Notes under the pieces: model-generated | Databases searched by the model: none | What the model was told of the DNA's origin: nothing | Seen by the model: the letters and a program-made list of their open reading frames with translations, nothing else | Made by a program: the position numbers and the translations under genes | Shown here: one piece after another, positions 45,540 to 55,667 of the stretch | Numbering within the stretch: position 1 is the stretch's first letter | Layout of the letters: each line of letters begins with the position of its first letter | Assembly: GCF_000368585.1 (NCBI RefSeq) | Contig: NZ_KB849558.1 | Span: 186,001 to 250,000 of the forward strand | Length of the DNA stretch: 64,000 bases | Origin: Acinetobacter venetianus RAG-1 = CIP 110063 | Lineage (GTDB): Bacteria; Pseudomonadota; Gammaproteobacteria; Pseudomonadales; Moraxellaceae | Reading direction: 5' to 3'

Positions 45540-46241
45540 TCACTTATTTGTTAATGGTTGAATAGTAGATGCCATTTGTTCTAAACGCAAAATGGCTTTT
45601 AGAATTTCTTTTCGATTTCGACTAGATTTTACCCAAGCAGGTAGGCGTGAGAAATAACTGCGATTGTAGTTAGGAAGTTTACGTTCTCTTAGCCCAGCTT
45701 GTATAAAACTTTTTAATATTCCTAAATGTGTTGGGTTATAAGCACAGATTTGACCCTGCCGAACAGCAATATTTAAAAATAATGAATATGAATAATAGGG
45801 ATCAAAGCCAACTTTAGAATAACTGACCTTCCTTAAAATATAGACAGAGTCATCAAACTTATTTTCTCGTAGGCAAAAATTACAACTTACAGTTATTTGT
45901 CTTGGAATAAGTGATTTACGAGCATATTGCTGAAGGTATTTGTATTTTCCTTGCTTGCATATTGTACATTTTGTATTGATTTCGACTTCACATGCACCAC
46001 TCCATTCAGTCATATTTTGATTCAAATTAAAGTGATAACTCATGTAGTCATAACTTTGGATACGAATATGCTGTAACGCTTTGCGATAGGTACACTGAGT
46101 ACAAAAGACTTTTACAGTTTCTGATTCTCGATCTCTTGTTTCGATAATTTTTGCAAGCTTCTGACAAGATGGGCAATGTACCCAGATTTCAGGTTTGAGA
46201 AGAGATAGGCTATAAACTCCTTGATCAACAAATCTATTCAT
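45540..46241 (-). CDS. Four-CxxC (double zinc-ribbon-like) protein of unknown function
   Basis: A 233-residue protein with four CxxC pairs at C23/C26 (HCPSC), C47/C50 (FCTQC), C92/C95 (KCTIC) and C120/C123 (SCNFC), spaced as two zinc ribbons in tandem (about 20-55 and 90-128). The C-terminal part (about 140-230) is helical and basic. It has no signal peptide. Its start overlaps the dgt stop by one base and its stop overlaps a possible ruvA start, so it is locked into the dgt-ruvAB operon. A nucleic-acid-binding role is plausible but not shown; I know no named family. Confidence 0.75.
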   Translation of the reverse strand: MNRFVDQGVYSLSLLKPEIWVHCPSCQKLAKIIETRDRESETVKVFCTQCTYRKALQHIRIQSYDYMSYHFNLNQNMTEWSGACEVEINTKCTICKQGKYKYLQQYARKSLIPRQITVSCNFCLRENKFDDSVYILRKVSYSKVGFDPYYSYSLFLNIAVRQGQICAYNPTHLGILKSFIQAGLRERKLPNYNRSYFSRLPAWVKSSRNRKEILKAILRLEQMASTIQPLTNK

Positions 46242-47581
46242 TAGAAGAATCCAACTTTATTGCCTTGTAGCTCTTGTGCCAAACTATACGCTTGATGGTC
46301 AGAAAACTTACTAATAATATCTAAGACTTGCATAATATTATTATAATGGTTGTTTTGCAGATTTACGCCCGAATGTTGCAAAATTGACATTAATCGCTGT
46401 TCTTTAAAGCTTAATGTCTTATGTGGCATCGTTAATGGCACAAAAGCATCTAAAATTGTTTGCAAACTTTGATGAGCAATAATCTCCAAACCAGATTTTT
46501 GTGGATGCTCAAAAATTCGATCACGCGCAAGATTCTTTGCTGTTTGAATACCTGCTTCAATATCAGGCGAGCAATATTGTAAAAGGCTGCCTTTAAGCTG
46601 ACCTGTGATGATCTCATAATGATGCTTTGCAAAAGCAGTTGTGACTTCATCGACTAAGCGTTTCATTACACGCCCACGTAAAGCTGCGATTTTTTGTTGC
46701 CATGTGGTATGCGGTAAATGCAGTTCTTCAGGTGTTCCATAATCTGCAATTAGATTAAGAAAAATTGGTTCAACTTCTGCATAATTCAACATATTCAGAA
46801 TGATGCCATCTTCTAAATCAATCAGTGCATAGCAAATATCATCAGCTGCTTCTAATAGATAGGTGAGTGGATGACGACAATAATGATAGTCACCAAGCTG
46901 AATCAAACCGAGTTGTTCCGCAAGCTGTTTTAAGATTTCTTTTTCAGATTGGTAACATCCAAACTTTGCACGTTGATGGGATGGCGTATCACCTTGTTCA
47001 TCAATCGTTTTTGAAAGCCATGGATATTTTAAATAAGCGCCAAGTGTCGCACAAGTCAGTCGCATCCCACCATCATCGGGGTGATAGTCAATTCGACTGA
47101 GTAAACGAAGACCTTGTGCATTGCCTTCAAACTGACGCACGTCGGCTTCTTCTTCTGGCGTAAGTTTTGTTAAAAAATCTCGATGTGACGCATCATCAAA
47201 CCATTCACGGATGGCATATTCGCCAGCGTGACCAAAGGGAGGATTGCCAATATCATGTGCTAAGCAAGCCGCTTGGATAATCGCGCCAACATCAGCAGGT
47301 GAAATCCACATTGGTAATTCATCTTTGATTTTTTCGGCTGCGAGCATACCCAATGAGCGTCCAATACAAGAGACTTCAAGCGAATGGGTAAGGCGAGTAT
47401 GAATACCATCATGCTGTGTAAGCGGGTGAACCTGTGTTTTTCTATTCAGTTGTCGAAAGCTTTGGGAAAAAATAATTCTGTCATAATCTTTATGGAAAGG
47501 GCTTCGAGCCAATTCTGTACTGCTTTTTTTACTACCTAAACGAATTGCAGAAAGCAACTCTAACCAACGCATTTGTTCCAT
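46241..47581 (-). CDS. dgt: Deoxyguanosinetriphosphate triphosphohydrolase (dGTPase)
   Basis: A 446-residue HD-domain dNTPase that releases tripolyphosphate from dGTP or other dNTPs. Near the N-terminus are FSQSFRQLNRKTQVHPL and the metal His in TRLTHSLEVS; the HD pair lies in CLAHDIGNPPFGHAGE (about 107-122). A second conserved Asp is in LEAADDICYALIDLEDG. It is longer than the type-2 short dGTPases and close to the subfamily annotated as Dgt-2 or anti-phage dGTPases. It heads the operon with the zinc-ribbon gene and ruvAB. Confidence 0.92.
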   Translation of the reverse strand: MEQMRWLELLSAIRLGSKKSSTELARSPFHKDYDRIIFSQSFRQLNRKTQVHPLTQHDGIHTRLTHSLEVSCIGRSLGMLAAEKIKDELPMWISPADVGAIIQAACLAHDIGNPPFGHAGEYAIREWFDDASHRDFLTKLTPEEEADVRQFEGNAQGLRLLSRIDYHPDDGGMRLTCATLGAYLKYPWLSKTIDEQGDTPSHQRAKFGCYQSEKEILKQLAEQLGLIQLGDYHYCRHPLTYLLEAADDICYALIDLEDGIILNMLNYAEVEPIFLNLIADYGTPEELHLPHTTWQQKIAALRGRVMKRLVDEVTTAFAKHHYEIITGQLKGSLLQYCSPDIEAGIQTAKNLARDRIFEHPQKSGLEIIAHQSLQTILDAFVPLTMPHKTLSFKEQRLMSILQHSGVNLQNNHYNNIMQVLDIISKFSDHQAYSLAQELQGNKVGFF

Positions 47582-47791
47582 TTATCATTATTCAAACTAA
47601 GTTCAATGCATCATGCCAAAAAAAAGATTAAAGCACTAGAGTAGGGCGACATAAGTTGTCTTAATAAGGTAAATAGTGGAGTTTAAAGGTTTTGACTTAT
47701 CTCTTCTGACAATTACAGCTGGATATGCAGCGATATAGCTATTCAGATCGATGTGTTAATTTGTGGTTTACTGAATATATTTAGACCTAAG

Positions 47792-48304
47792 ATGAAAAAT
47801 TCAATTGACTACCTTAGCCATAAATTAAAAAAGCATACGAAAGTTCAACCAAATACTGTATTGATTGCCTATCAGGTATTACGAAAAATCCCAGGTGGTT
47901 TAACTGTACTTTCGAAAACTATTAGTCGAGTTGCGCCTTACTTTCGCACAGTTAACCCCGTAATTACAAAGCTAGAAGTCGGTTTTTGTGAAGCCTCGAT
48001 GTCTAAAAGTCGCAGTGTAGAAAATCATATTGGAACGGTGCATGTGATTGCGATTTGTAATGGTTTGGAGTTTGTGATGGGTGTTGCTATGGAGGCATCT
48101 ATTCCCTCGCATCTCAGGTGGTTACCAAAAGGAATGCAGGTGGATTATGTGGCTAAAGCCAATTCGGATATTCAATTGACAGCAAAGATTAATGACGATT
48201 GGAGAGTGGGTGATATGCAAGTGGAAGTAGTCGCTAAAAGGGAGGATGGGCAGTCCGTTGTACAAGGTTATATAACAATTTGGGTTACTGAAAAGAAATC
48301 GTAA
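47792..48304 (+). CDS. DUF4442 (hot-dog thioesterase-like) protein
   Basis: A 170-residue protein with the DUF4442 layout: an N-terminal helix (LSHKLKKHTKVQPNT), then hot-dog-type strands with LEVGFCEASMSKSRSVENHIGTVH and AICNGLEFVMGVAMEAS. The family is related to acyl-CoA thioesterases such as PaaI; the substrate is unknown. I use the ATG at 47792; the frame opens upstream at a TTG. It diverges from dgt across about 210 bp with no further feature seen. Confidence 0.82.
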   Translation: MKNSIDYLSHKLKKHTKVQPNTVLIAYQVLRKIPGGLTVLSKTISRVAPYFRTVNPVITKLEVGFCEASMSKSRSVENHIGTVHVIAICNGLEFVMGVAMEASIPSHLRWLPKGMQVDYVAKANSDIQLTAKINDDWRVGDMQVEVVAKREDGQSVVQGYITIWVTEKKS

Positions 48305-48542
48305 AACAGAAGGGAAAAGCCCTCAAATTTGAAATACAGCTTATTCAGATCAAGTAAATGAATTGTTACGAATAAAGTAAAACAGATAAAGCTAATAGAA
48401 ATTAGACCATTTGGGGTAGAAAACTCTGATTTTTAAGATGGATATGGCTAGCTGAAATGAGGCTTTCACAGTAGAATATGCGCTCTCTCATAAGTCACAT
48501 TGTGGTAGGTTCGTCAGACCCGCCCGTGGAGCCAAAGTCAAC

Positions 48543-51500
48543 ATGTTTATCGTGGCCGGTGCAGCAGCACATTCTTCTTTTAAGAAAACTCAACTCTTAA
48601 ACCGTTTAGCGTCAATGAGTTCTGTTCAATCTTTTGACAGCCAGTGGGTTTATTTGTTTGATCAAGCGCTCAACGAGCAGCAACATCAATCGGCATTACA
48701 ACTTTTAAACGATGGTCAATCTTTCGAACTTCGCCAAGCTGCAAGTGATGAAATCCAGATTTTAGTCACCCCGCGTGTAGGAACAATTTCTCCGTGGTCG
48801 TCTAAAGCAACGGATATTTTCCAAAACTGTAATACGCCAATTCACCGTTTAGAGCGTGGTCTGTTATTTACACTGAAAGGTGTGAAAGAGATTTCGAATG
48901 AAGTGAAATTGGCATTACATGACCGTATGACAGAGAGTGTTTTTGCTCAAATCGAAGATGCAAAAGCTTTGTTCTCAGAAACAGCGCCGAAGCCATTAAA
49001 CTCAATTGATATCTTGGGTCAAGGTAAAGAAGCGTTAGTTAAAGCCAACAATGAGTTTGGTTTTGCTTTATCTGAGCAAGAAATTGATTACTTAACTGAA
49101 GCATTTACCAAGCTGGGTCGTAATCCAAATGACATCGAGTTGATGATGTTTGCACAAGCAAACTCTGAACACTGTCGTCATAAAATCTTTGGTTCAGAAT
49201 GGACAATTGATGGTGAAAAACAACCATTGTCATTGTTCCAAATGATTAAAAATACGTATAAAGAGTCTCCAACAGATGTATTGTCAGCATATAAAGACAA
49301 TGCGTCTGTGATCGTGGGTTATGACACGATGCGTTTTTATCCGAAAGCGGATGAAAATGGTCACTTTGTTTATAAATATAAGAGCCAAGCTGCTCACATT
49401 TTAATGAAGGTTGAAACACATAACCACCCAACAGCAATTGCTCCATTTGCTGGTGCTGCAACAGGTTCGGGCGGTGAAATCCGTGATGAAGGTGCAACGG
49501 GTCGTGGTGGTAAACCAAAAGCAGGTTTAACGGGCTTTACTGTTTCGAACTTAAATATTCCTGGTTTTGAACAACCTTGGGAAGAAAACTACGGCAAACC
49601 TTCACGTATGGCTTCGCCATTACAAATCATGATTGAAGGTCCATTGGGTGGCGCTGCGTTTAACAACGAATTTGGTCGTCCAGCATTAAATGGTTACTTC
49701 CGTACTTTCGAACAAAATGTAAATGGTGAAGTCAAAGGCTTCCATAAGCCAATCATGATTGCTGGTGGTTACGGGAACATTCGTCCTGACCATGTAGAAA
49801 AAGATGCGATCCAACCAGGTGACTTGCTTATTGTATTGGGCGGCCCTGCAATGTTGATCGGTCTTGGCGGTGGCGCAGCATCTTCTGTAGACAGCGGTAC
49901 GATGGGCGAGAGCTTGGACTTTGCTTCAGTACAACGTGAAAACCCAGAAATGGAACGTCGTTGCCAAGAAGTGATCGACACGTGCTGGCGTTTAGAAGAC
50001 TTCAACCCAATCGTATCTGTACATGATGTAGGTGCGGGTGGTCTATCCAATGCCATGCCTGAACTTGTGAATGATCATGAATTAGGTGCAGTTCTTAACC
50101 TTCGTAAGATTCCATCGTTAGAACCGGGTATGAGTCCGATGGAAATCTGGTCAAACGAAGCACAAGAACGTTATGTGTTAGCGATTCGTCCAGAATCTTT
50201 AGAACAGTTTGAAGAAATTTGTGCGCGTGAACGTTGTCCATTTGCCGTGTTAGGTGAAGCGACAGAAGCACGTCATTTAACAGTTGAAGACCCATTGTTT
50301 GAAAACAATGCAGTCGATATCCCAATGCAAGTCATGTTGGGCGGTACGCCACGTATGCAACGTTCATATGAAACGATTGAGCGTACAGGTAATGACTTTG
50401 ACGTAGCAAAAGTTGATTTGAAAGATGCGATTTTCCGCGTATTGAAGAATCCAACCGTGGCTTCTAAATCATTCTTGATCACCATTGGTGACCGTTCGAT
50501 TACGGGAATGGTTGCGCGTGATCAAATGGTTGGTCGTTGGCAGGTGCCTGTTGCTGATGCAGCAGTAACCACCACAAGTTTGCAAGGCTTCACGGGTGAA
50601 GCAATGGCAATGGGCGAACGTCCACCAGTAGCTTTATTGAATCCTGCCGCTTCTGCACGTTTAGCGGTTGCTGAAGCAATTACTAACATTGCCTGTGCCA
50701 ACATCGAGCAAATCAGTGATATCAAACTTTCTGCAAACTGGATGGCTGCTGCTGGTCAAAAAGGTGAAGACCAAGCCTTGTTTGAAGGTGTGAAAGCGAT
50801 TGGTATGGAAATGTGTCCTGCATTAGGCATCGCAATTCCAGTCGGTAAAGACTCACTTTCAATGCGTACAACTTGGAATGATGGCGAAGACAAAGCCGTG
50901 ACCTCACCAATGACAGGTGTGATCACTGCATTTGCACCTGTTTTAGATGTACGTAAAACCTTAACGCCTGAATTGAAAAACTTGGAAGACTCTGTACTTG
51001 TACGTATTGATTTGTCAAAAGGGCAGTTCCGTTTAGGTGGTTCAATCCTTGCACAAGTGTATAAAGCGATTGGTTCGGTGACACCTGATGTCGATAGTTT
51101 TGATGACTTCAGAGCATTCTTTGCCTTGATTCAAGACTGGAACAATCGTGGCATGATCAAGGCTTACCATGACATCGGTGATGGTGGTTTATTGGCGACT
51201 GTTGCTGAAATGATGTTTGCTTCACGCTTAGGTGTTGCATTAGAAAATCAAACAACTGAAAGCTTGTTTGCTGAAGAAATTGGTGCCGTACTGCAAATTA
51301 CTGCTGCTGATTGGGCGCAGTTAGAAGTTGAAGTTGCAGCATCAAGCCTGAAAGATGCAATTGCTGTTGTTGGTCGTGTAAATACCACGGATCAATTGGT
51401 TGTAAATGGTTTAACTTTGGAGCGTGCTGAATTACAACAAGCTTGGGCTGAAGTATCGCATCAAATCCAACGTTTACGTGACAATGCTGAAACAGCGGAT

Positions 51501-52373
51501 CAAGAGTTTGCTTTGATTGCAGATAAAAACCATAAAGGTTTAATTGCACAAGCAACTTATGACTTGAATGAGCCAGTTGAAGCACCGTTTATTAATACAC
51601 GTCGTCCAAACATGGCAATCTTGCGCGAGCAGGGTGTTAATGGTCATGTGGAAATGGCGGCTGCATTTGACAAAGTGGGCTTCAATACCATCGACGTACA
51701 CATGAGTGACTTGCTTGCAGGTCGTGTCAGCTTGAGCGACTTTGAAGGTTTAGTCGCTTGTGGTGGCTTCTCATACGGTGACGTAATGGGTGCTGGCGGT
51801 GGTTGGGCGAAATCTGTATTGTTCAATGCAAAATTGCGTGATCAGTTCGAACAATTCTTCCATCGTGAAAATACATTCAGCTTAGGCGTATGTAATGGCT
51901 GTCAAATGATGTCTCAACTTGCACCACTGATTCCAGGTGCAGAGCATTGGGGACGTTTCCATCGTAACATGTCAGAAGTTTTTGAAGCGCGTGCAGTGAA
52001 CGTTCGCGTAGAAAAATCAGTTTCTGTATTGCTTGAAGATATGCAAGGTTCGATTTTACCAATCGCGGTTGCGCATGGTGAAGGTCGTTTGGTTGCAACT
52101 GAACAGCAAATTGCTGCTTTAAATGCAGAGAATCAAGTGATCTTGCGTTATGTGGATAGCTTGGGTAATCCAACTCAGCACTATCCATTGAACCCGAATG
52201 GTTCACCTGAGGCGATTACAGGTCAAACTTCTAAAGATGGTCGTGCAACAGTGATGATGCCGCATCCAGAGCGTAACTTTCGTGCCTTACAACATTCATG
52301 GAAGCCTGAAGATTGGGCTGAAGATGGTGCATGGTTACGTATGTTCCGCAACGCACGTAAATTTATTGGTTAA
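48543..52373 (+). CDS. purL: Phosphoribosylformylglycinamidine synthase (PurL, large type)
   Basis: A 1276-residue single-chain FGAM synthase for step 4 of purine synthesis: FGAR plus glutamine and ATP to FGAM. Domains in order are the N-terminal PurS-like domain (about 1-150), a linker with [15 protein letters not shown] (about 207-221), two PurM-like ATP-binding halves ([39 protein letters not shown]) and a C-terminal glutaminase (about 1020-1276) with the nucleophile in GVCNGCQMM and HPERN. It is monocistronic, with a terminator behind. purM and purN lie elsewhere in this window. Confidence 0.97.
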   Translation: MFIVAGAAAHSSFKKTQLLNRLASMSSVQSFDSQWVYLFDQALNEQQHQSALQLLNDGQSFELRQAASDEIQILVTPRVGTISPWSSKATDIFQNCNTPIHRLERGLLFTLKGVKEISNEVKLALHDRMTESVFAQIEDAKALFSETAPKPLNSIDILGQGKEALVKANNEFGFALSEQEIDYLTEAFTKLGRNPNDIELMMFAQANSEHCRHKIFGSEWTIDGEKQPLSLFQMIKNTYKESPTDVLSAYKDNASVIVGYDTMRFYPKADENGHFVYKYKSQAAHILMKVETHNHPTAIAPFAGAATGSGGEIRDEGATGRGGKPKAGLTGFTVSNLNIPGFEQPWEENYGKPSRMASPLQIMIEGPLGGAAFNNEFGRPALNGYFRTFEQNVNGEVKGFHKPIMIAGGYGNIRPDHVEKDAIQPGDLLIVLGGPAMLIGLGGGAASSVDSGTMGESLDFASVQRENPEMERRCQEVIDTCWRLEDFNPIVSVHDVGAGGLSNAMPELVNDHELGAVLNLRKIPSLEPGMSPMEIWSNEAQERYVLAIRPESLEQFEEICARERCPFAVLGEATEARHLTVEDPLFENNAVDIPMQVMLGGTPRMQRSYETIERTGNDFDVAKVDLKDAIFRVLKNPTVASKSFLITIGDRSITGMVARDQMVGRWQVPVADAAVTTTSLQGFTGEAMAMGERPPVALLNPAASARLAVAEAITNIACANIEQISDIKLSANWMAAAGQKGEDQALFEGVKAIGMEMCPALGIAIPVGKDSLSMRTTWNDGEDKAVTSPMTGVITAFAPVLDVRKTLTPELKNLEDSVLVRIDLSKGQFRLGGSILAQVYKAIGSVTPDVDSFDDFRAFFALIQDWNNRGMIKAYHDIGDGGLLATVAEMMFASRLGVALENQTTESLFAEEIGAVLQITAADWAQLEVEVAASSLKDAIAVVGRVNTTDQLVVNGLTLERAELQQAWAEVSHQIQRLRDNAETADQEFALIADKNHKGLIAQATYDLNEPVEAPFINTRRPNMAILREQGVNGHVEMAAAFDKVGFNTIDVHMSDLLAGRVSLSDFEGLVACGGFSYGDVMGAGGGWAKSVLFNAKLRDQFEQFFHRENTFSLGVCNGCQMMSQLAPLIPGAEHWGRFHRNMSEVFEARAVNVRVEKSVSVLLEDMQGSILPIAVAHGEGRLVATEQQIAALNAENQVILRYVDSLGNPTQHYPLNPNGSPEAITGQTSKDGRATVMMPHPERNFRALQHSWKPEDWAEDGAWLRMFRNARKFIG

Positions 52374-52390
52374 TTAAACAACCGATGATT

Positions 52391-52423
52391 GAAAATGCCA
52401 CTTTTTTAGTGGCATTTTTTTTG
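52391..52423 (+). terminator. Terminator of purL
   Basis: AAAATGCCAC and GTGGCATTTT form a stem with a TTTTTTA-type loop, followed by a run of eight T. Confidence 0.92.
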
Positions 52424-52553
52424 GCAAGTTGTCGATTTTGCAGAAGAATAAACTATATAAGTGTATTAAATTTAAATTATTGATAATAAAAGTTATTTTA
52501 TTTAAATTGGTTTTGTTGTGGTATTCTTCTGTACGTGAGAGGGGAACCACACT

Positions 52554-53027
52554 ATGAAAAAAATATTAATATTATCTGTACTATTAACTGGATGTTCAAC
52601 GACCTATCAACCACATTCATTGATTGGGCAAAATGGCTTTGCTGAAACTGAATTATCTCAGAATCATTATAAAGTAACGTTTAAAGGCAATGAGAAGACT
52701 TCACAAAAACAAGCCAATGATTTTGCAATGTTACGAGCTTCTGAGTTGATGATTGCGAAAGGTTGTTTGAATTTTAAAGTGCTTAATTCTTCAAACGAAA
52801 TGATCAGCAGTGTGGTATTTCCACAAACAAATGCGATTAACCCTTTTTCAAGTGCAATCGAAAATCGTATTCATGGTAATACAAATACTTTTGGACAATA
52901 TCACGAGCCAAAATCTACTGTAGAAGTGAGTTGTTCTGCTGCAAGTGGCAATCAGCAAAGTGAGATATATGTCTCAGCTGCGATCAATCAAGAGATTAAG
53001 AAAAAGTATGACATTGTTGGGCAATAG
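52554..53027 (+). CDS. Lipoprotein, CC0125/CC1285-like family
   Basis: A 157-residue lipoprotein with a short signal peptide and lipobox LLTGC (Cys14). The mature start YQPHSLIGQNGFAETELSQN and the segment YKVTFKGNEKTSQKQANDFAMLRASELMI match a widespread proteobacterial family of small lipoproteins (CC0125/CC1285 type) whose role is unknown. The C-terminal third is variable. AGGGG lies 11 bp before the ATG. It is a single gene between purL and the Nudix gene. Confidence 0.78.
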   Translation: MKKILILSVLLTGCSTTYQPHSLIGQNGFAETELSQNHYKVTFKGNEKTSQKQANDFAMLRASELMIAKGCLNFKVLNSSNEMISSVVFPQTNAINPFSSAIENRIHGNTNTFGQYHEPKSTVEVSCSAASGNQQSEIYVSAAINQEIKKKYDIVGQ

Positions 53028-53132
53028 ATCAGCACTAAACTATCTAAAAATTTAAACTTTGATTTGTTTGAATCATCTATGTAACCAATTTAATCTAATC
53101 AGTTAAATTGGCTTATTTTGTTGATATGAATT

Positions 53133-53543
53133 ATGAAAAAAATTGTTCCTATTGTTTTAAGACGTCAGAAACAACAGTTGGATATATTGGTTTTTAAACA
53201 TCCACTTGCAGGTATTCAACTTGTTAAAGGGACAATTGAAAGAGATGAACATCATCAAAATGCAGCTATTCGTGAATTATTTGAGGAATCGGGACTGATC
53301 GCTGAGCCGAATCCAAAGTTTATTGGAAACTTTCAAATTAAATTTAACCAGCAAAATTGGTATTTCTATTTATGTAAGGTAAGCGCAGATTTAGCTGAAA
53401 CTTGGACACATCATTGTCAGGATGGTGGCGGTTTAGATTTTGAGTTTTTTTGGTTTCCTTTATATCAACAGCCAACTGATAATTGGCATGTAATGTTTCA
53501 AGAGGCCCTAGGTTTTATTAAGGAACAACAAGATTTATTCTAA
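53133..53543 (+). CDS. Nudix hydrolase
   Basis: A 136-residue protein with a perfect Nudix box from G33 to L55 (G-x5-E39-x7-R47-E48-L-F-E51-E52-x-G54-L), which binds Mg2+ and cuts nucleoside diphosphates linked to another moiety. KHPLAGIQLVKGTIE just before it is typical of small MutT-like enzymes that accept sugar nucleotides or dNTPs. The substrate is not predictable. It is convergent with the DUF3885 gene, 4 bp apart. Confidence 0.88.
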   Translation: MKKIVPIVLRRQKQQLDILVFKHPLAGIQLVKGTIERDEHHQNAAIRELFEESGLIAEPNPKFIGNFQIKFNQQNWYFYLCKVSADLAETWTHHCQDGGGLDFEFFWFPLYQQPTDNWHVMFQEALGFIKEQQDLF

Positions 53544-53547
53544 TATC

Positions 53548-54141
53548 CTATAGTCCATCTTCTCTTGGTGAAAGCCAATCTTTATATTTATCCCTTAAAG
53601 CTTGCCTTTTTTTATCGTCAAAGATAATAAAATCAATACCACCATCATAGGGAGCAACAATGATATTTTGTTCAAAAGAAATCATAAAAGCCCTTACTTC
53701 ATCGTCAGCGATTTTTTTCAATAAGTCATTATGTTCATTAGCTTGCCAAGTTACTTTTACAGAGCATGGTCTAAAGTAGTGATCTTCATTTTCTCCATCA
53801 TAATATTCAGGATTAGCTTGGGTTAAGTTGATTTTCTGCTCTAAATGAAATTTGTAGGGGAGTATAAAGGCTGGATCATAAGCTTTAATGTTTCTGCCAA
53901 ATGTAAAGTAATGACCCGAAACGATGAATATAGAAGCATCATTTCCCAAGCAGTCTGTAATGATGTCATTATGTCGATTTAGTAGTAATTCATATTCGGC
54001 AGGCGTATCTGCATACCTTTTTGATTCGGGCAGGCTATGGATTCTAAACCAAGACTGTTGAAAGTATTGAACTAGATAATGAGAAATTGGGAGTTTGTTG
54101 GGATAGAACTGATCCCATTGAGATTGAAATGAGTTGCTCAT
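53548..54141 (-). CDS. DUF3885-like protein
   Basis: A 197-residue soluble protein without signal peptide. The N-terminal part with FRIHSLPESKRYADTPAEYELLLNRHNDI and the C-terminal YDGGIDFIIFDDKKRQALRDKYKDWLSPRE resemble DUF3885 proteins, in which an aromatic-Asp-Gly-Asp segment is conserved. Many relatives are scattered and sit near polymorphic-toxin immunity genes, but no toxin gene is seen here. The function is unknown. Confidence 0.65.
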   Translation of the reverse strand: MSNSFQSQWDQFYPNKLPISHYLVQYFQQSWFRIHSLPESKRYADTPAEYELLLNRHNDIITDCLGNDASIFIVSGHYFTFGRNIKAYDPAFILPYKFHLEQKINLTQANPEYYDGENEDHYFRPCSVKVTWQANEHNDLLKKIADDEVRAFMISFEQNIIVAPYDGGIDFIIFDDKKRQALRDKYKDWLSPREDGL

Positions 54142-54287
54142 ATTTTGAAATCGAAGAATTTAGTAATATATTATGAATATAACTTGGCATAACTGATTTA
54201 AGAAGTATGGCTTCAGATCAATTTTGCTTTTAAAAACTGGTTCAATTTTTGCTTTCTCAATAATGATTATAAAACTCGGAGAACAAT

Positions 54288-54413
54288 ATGATGAAACATG
54301 AGAATCATATAAGGACAGCGTATACCAAAGATAAAGGCTGGTTCTGGTTTAGCTTAACAGTCATAATCCAAGTGATGTTTATCGTGGTAAGTTACCTTGT
54401 GATGAATATTTAA
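54288..54413 (+). CDS. Small single-pass membrane protein (41 residues)
   Basis: A 41-codon frame read from ATG 54288 (a second ATG follows at 54291) to TAA 54411-54413, preceded by GGAGAAC at 5-8 bp, a good ribosome site. The N-terminal half is charged (MMKHENHIRTAYTKDKG) and the C-terminal half is one helix (WFWFSLTVIIQVMFIVVSYL, about 18-37). The K-G-W-F-W-F junction at the membrane is typical of real short membrane proteins. Unknown function. It is easily missed by length cut-offs. Confidence 0.6.
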   Translation: MMKHENHIRTAYTKDKGWFWFSLTVIIQVMFIVVSYLVMNI

Positions 54414-54480
54414 CTTTGATTTTTCGTCATTTTTGAGCTTATGATTGGATGATCATATAAAGATTAACATCATTAAAACT

Positions 54481-54795
54481 ATGCTTAAGCTTATTTATTA
54501 CGTACCTGAATCACATTTAGAGTCAACTAAACTTACTATTTTTGAAGCGGGTGCAGGTGGTATTGGCAATTATGAACACTGTGCTTGGCAAGTGAAAGGA
54601 ATAGGGCAATTTAAGCCTATTAAAGGTGCAAAGCCTTTTCTTGGGCAATTAGATGAACTCGAACAACTAGAAGAATGGCGGGTTGAAACCATTGTCCCAA
54701 AAGATAAAGCCAGTACTGTCGCCAAGGCATTAAAGGCAAGCCATCCTTATGAAGAGCCTGCCTTTGAATTTATCCAAATATTAGATATTGAATAA
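54481..54795 (+). CDS. Stand-alone NIF3/YqfO C-terminal-like (CutA-fold) protein
   Basis: A 104-residue protein equal to the insertion domain of NIF3/YqfO proteins. LIYYVPESHLESTKLTIFEAGAGGIGNYEHC and the end ASHPYEEPAFEF are the family marks, the latter close to the H-P-Y-E-E-P motif. The fold is CutA/PII-like and forms trimers; the role is unknown, and metal or ligand sensing is proposed for the domain in larger proteins. I use the ATG at 54481. The frame opens upstream at a TTG. Confidence 0.82.
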   Translation: MLKLIYYVPESHLESTKLTIFEAGAGGIGNYEHCAWQVKGIGQFKPIKGAKPFLGQLDELEQLEEWRVETIVPKDKASTVAKALKASHPYEEPAFEFIQILDIE

Positions 54796-55557
54796 TTATA
54801 CTTTTTGAATGAATAAATCACGATCAAAACGATATTGTGGGAAGAATACGCCATCTTTAGCACGTTCACCCGCACCAATCACCATCACAGGGTATTGTTG
54901 ATCATTCAATTTTAAAATTTTACGAACCAAAGGCTCATCAAAACCTTCCATCATACAGCTATCAAAACCATAAGCACGTAGAGCCAATACCAAATTTTCA
55001 CAAGCGAGCGCAGTAGTTTTAGTTGCCCATAGTTTCGCATCAGCAGCATTAAAAGCTGTAACAGGAAGCTGTTTATCCAGTGTCCTCACAACTTTGAAAG
55101 CCACTTTTTTGAAGTTACCTAGGGCATTGAAATAGCCTGTCTTATAATTATATGGAATAAAACGATAATATTTTTGAACAGCAGGTGGCGCTTCAGGAAA
55201 AGGGAACTCGCTGATATTACGTTTTGCCATTTCATCCAGACGATCTGTACGAGCAACACAGACAATCAATTCAGAGGCAGTTTTCGCAGCAAGTTGGTTT
55301 AGACACGCTTTAACAAGTTGCTTTTTCTTACTCGGGTTTTGAACGACATAAAATGTCCAAGGTTGTAAGTTGGATGAGTTTGGTGCAAGTAGCGCCAAAT
55401 CTAAACATTCATCTAAAACTTCATTTGGAATCGGTTTATCTGTAAATTTACGCACAGAGCGTCTGCTTTCAACAACCTTGCGGAAGTTGGCAATATCGAT
55501 GTCTTGTGGGGCAGGTTCATAATAACGCTTTTTTTCAGTTTGATTTTGATCTGACAT
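54796..55557 (-). CDS. Nitroreductase-family protein
   Basis: A 253-residue FMN-dependent oxidoreductase. The N-terminal ESRRSVRKFTDKPIPNEVLDE and the FMN phosphate contacts in LLAPNSSNLQPWTFYVV are clear, and GYGFDSCMMEGFDE-like residues (RAYGFDSCMMEGFD) line the active site. Family members reduce nitro compounds, quinones or flavins with NAD(P)H. It has a 70-residue insertion relative to NfsB-type enzymes (about 90-170), so the substrate is uncertain. A terminator separates it from the enoyl-CoA hydratase gene. Confidence 0.88.
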   Translation of the reverse strand: MSDQNQTEKKRYYEPAPQDIDIANFRKVVESRRSVRKFTDKPIPNEVLDECLDLALLAPNSSNLQPWTFYVVQNPSKKKQLVKACLNQLAAKTASELIVCVARTDRLDEMAKRNISEFPFPEAPPAVQKYYRFIPYNYKTGYFNALGNFKKVAFKVVRTLDKQLPVTAFNAADAKLWATKTTALACENLVLALRAYGFDSCMMEGFDEPLVRKILKLNDQQYPVMVIGAGERAKDGVFFPQYRFDRDLFIQKV

Positions 55558-55605
55558 GAGTTTGATATTTTCCTAAAACTTTTATATTCATATTGGGACG
55601 TTCAA

Positions 55606-55642
55606 TAAAAAAACCACCTCGATTTTGCAATGAAGTGGTTTC
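55606..55642 (-). terminator. Terminator of the enoyl-CoA hydratase gene
   Basis: On the minus strand AAACCAC and GTGGTTT (55635-55641 and 55611-55617) flank a 17-nt loop and are followed by seven T, 26 bp after the stop at 55668. Confidence 0.82.
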
Positions 55643-55667
55643 GTTTTATTAATGAGTTATTGTCTCA

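Noticed and set aside
49246-52206. Several antisense ORFs inside purL
   Set aside because: Products without any recognisable domain, overlapping a clearly real gene along its whole length.
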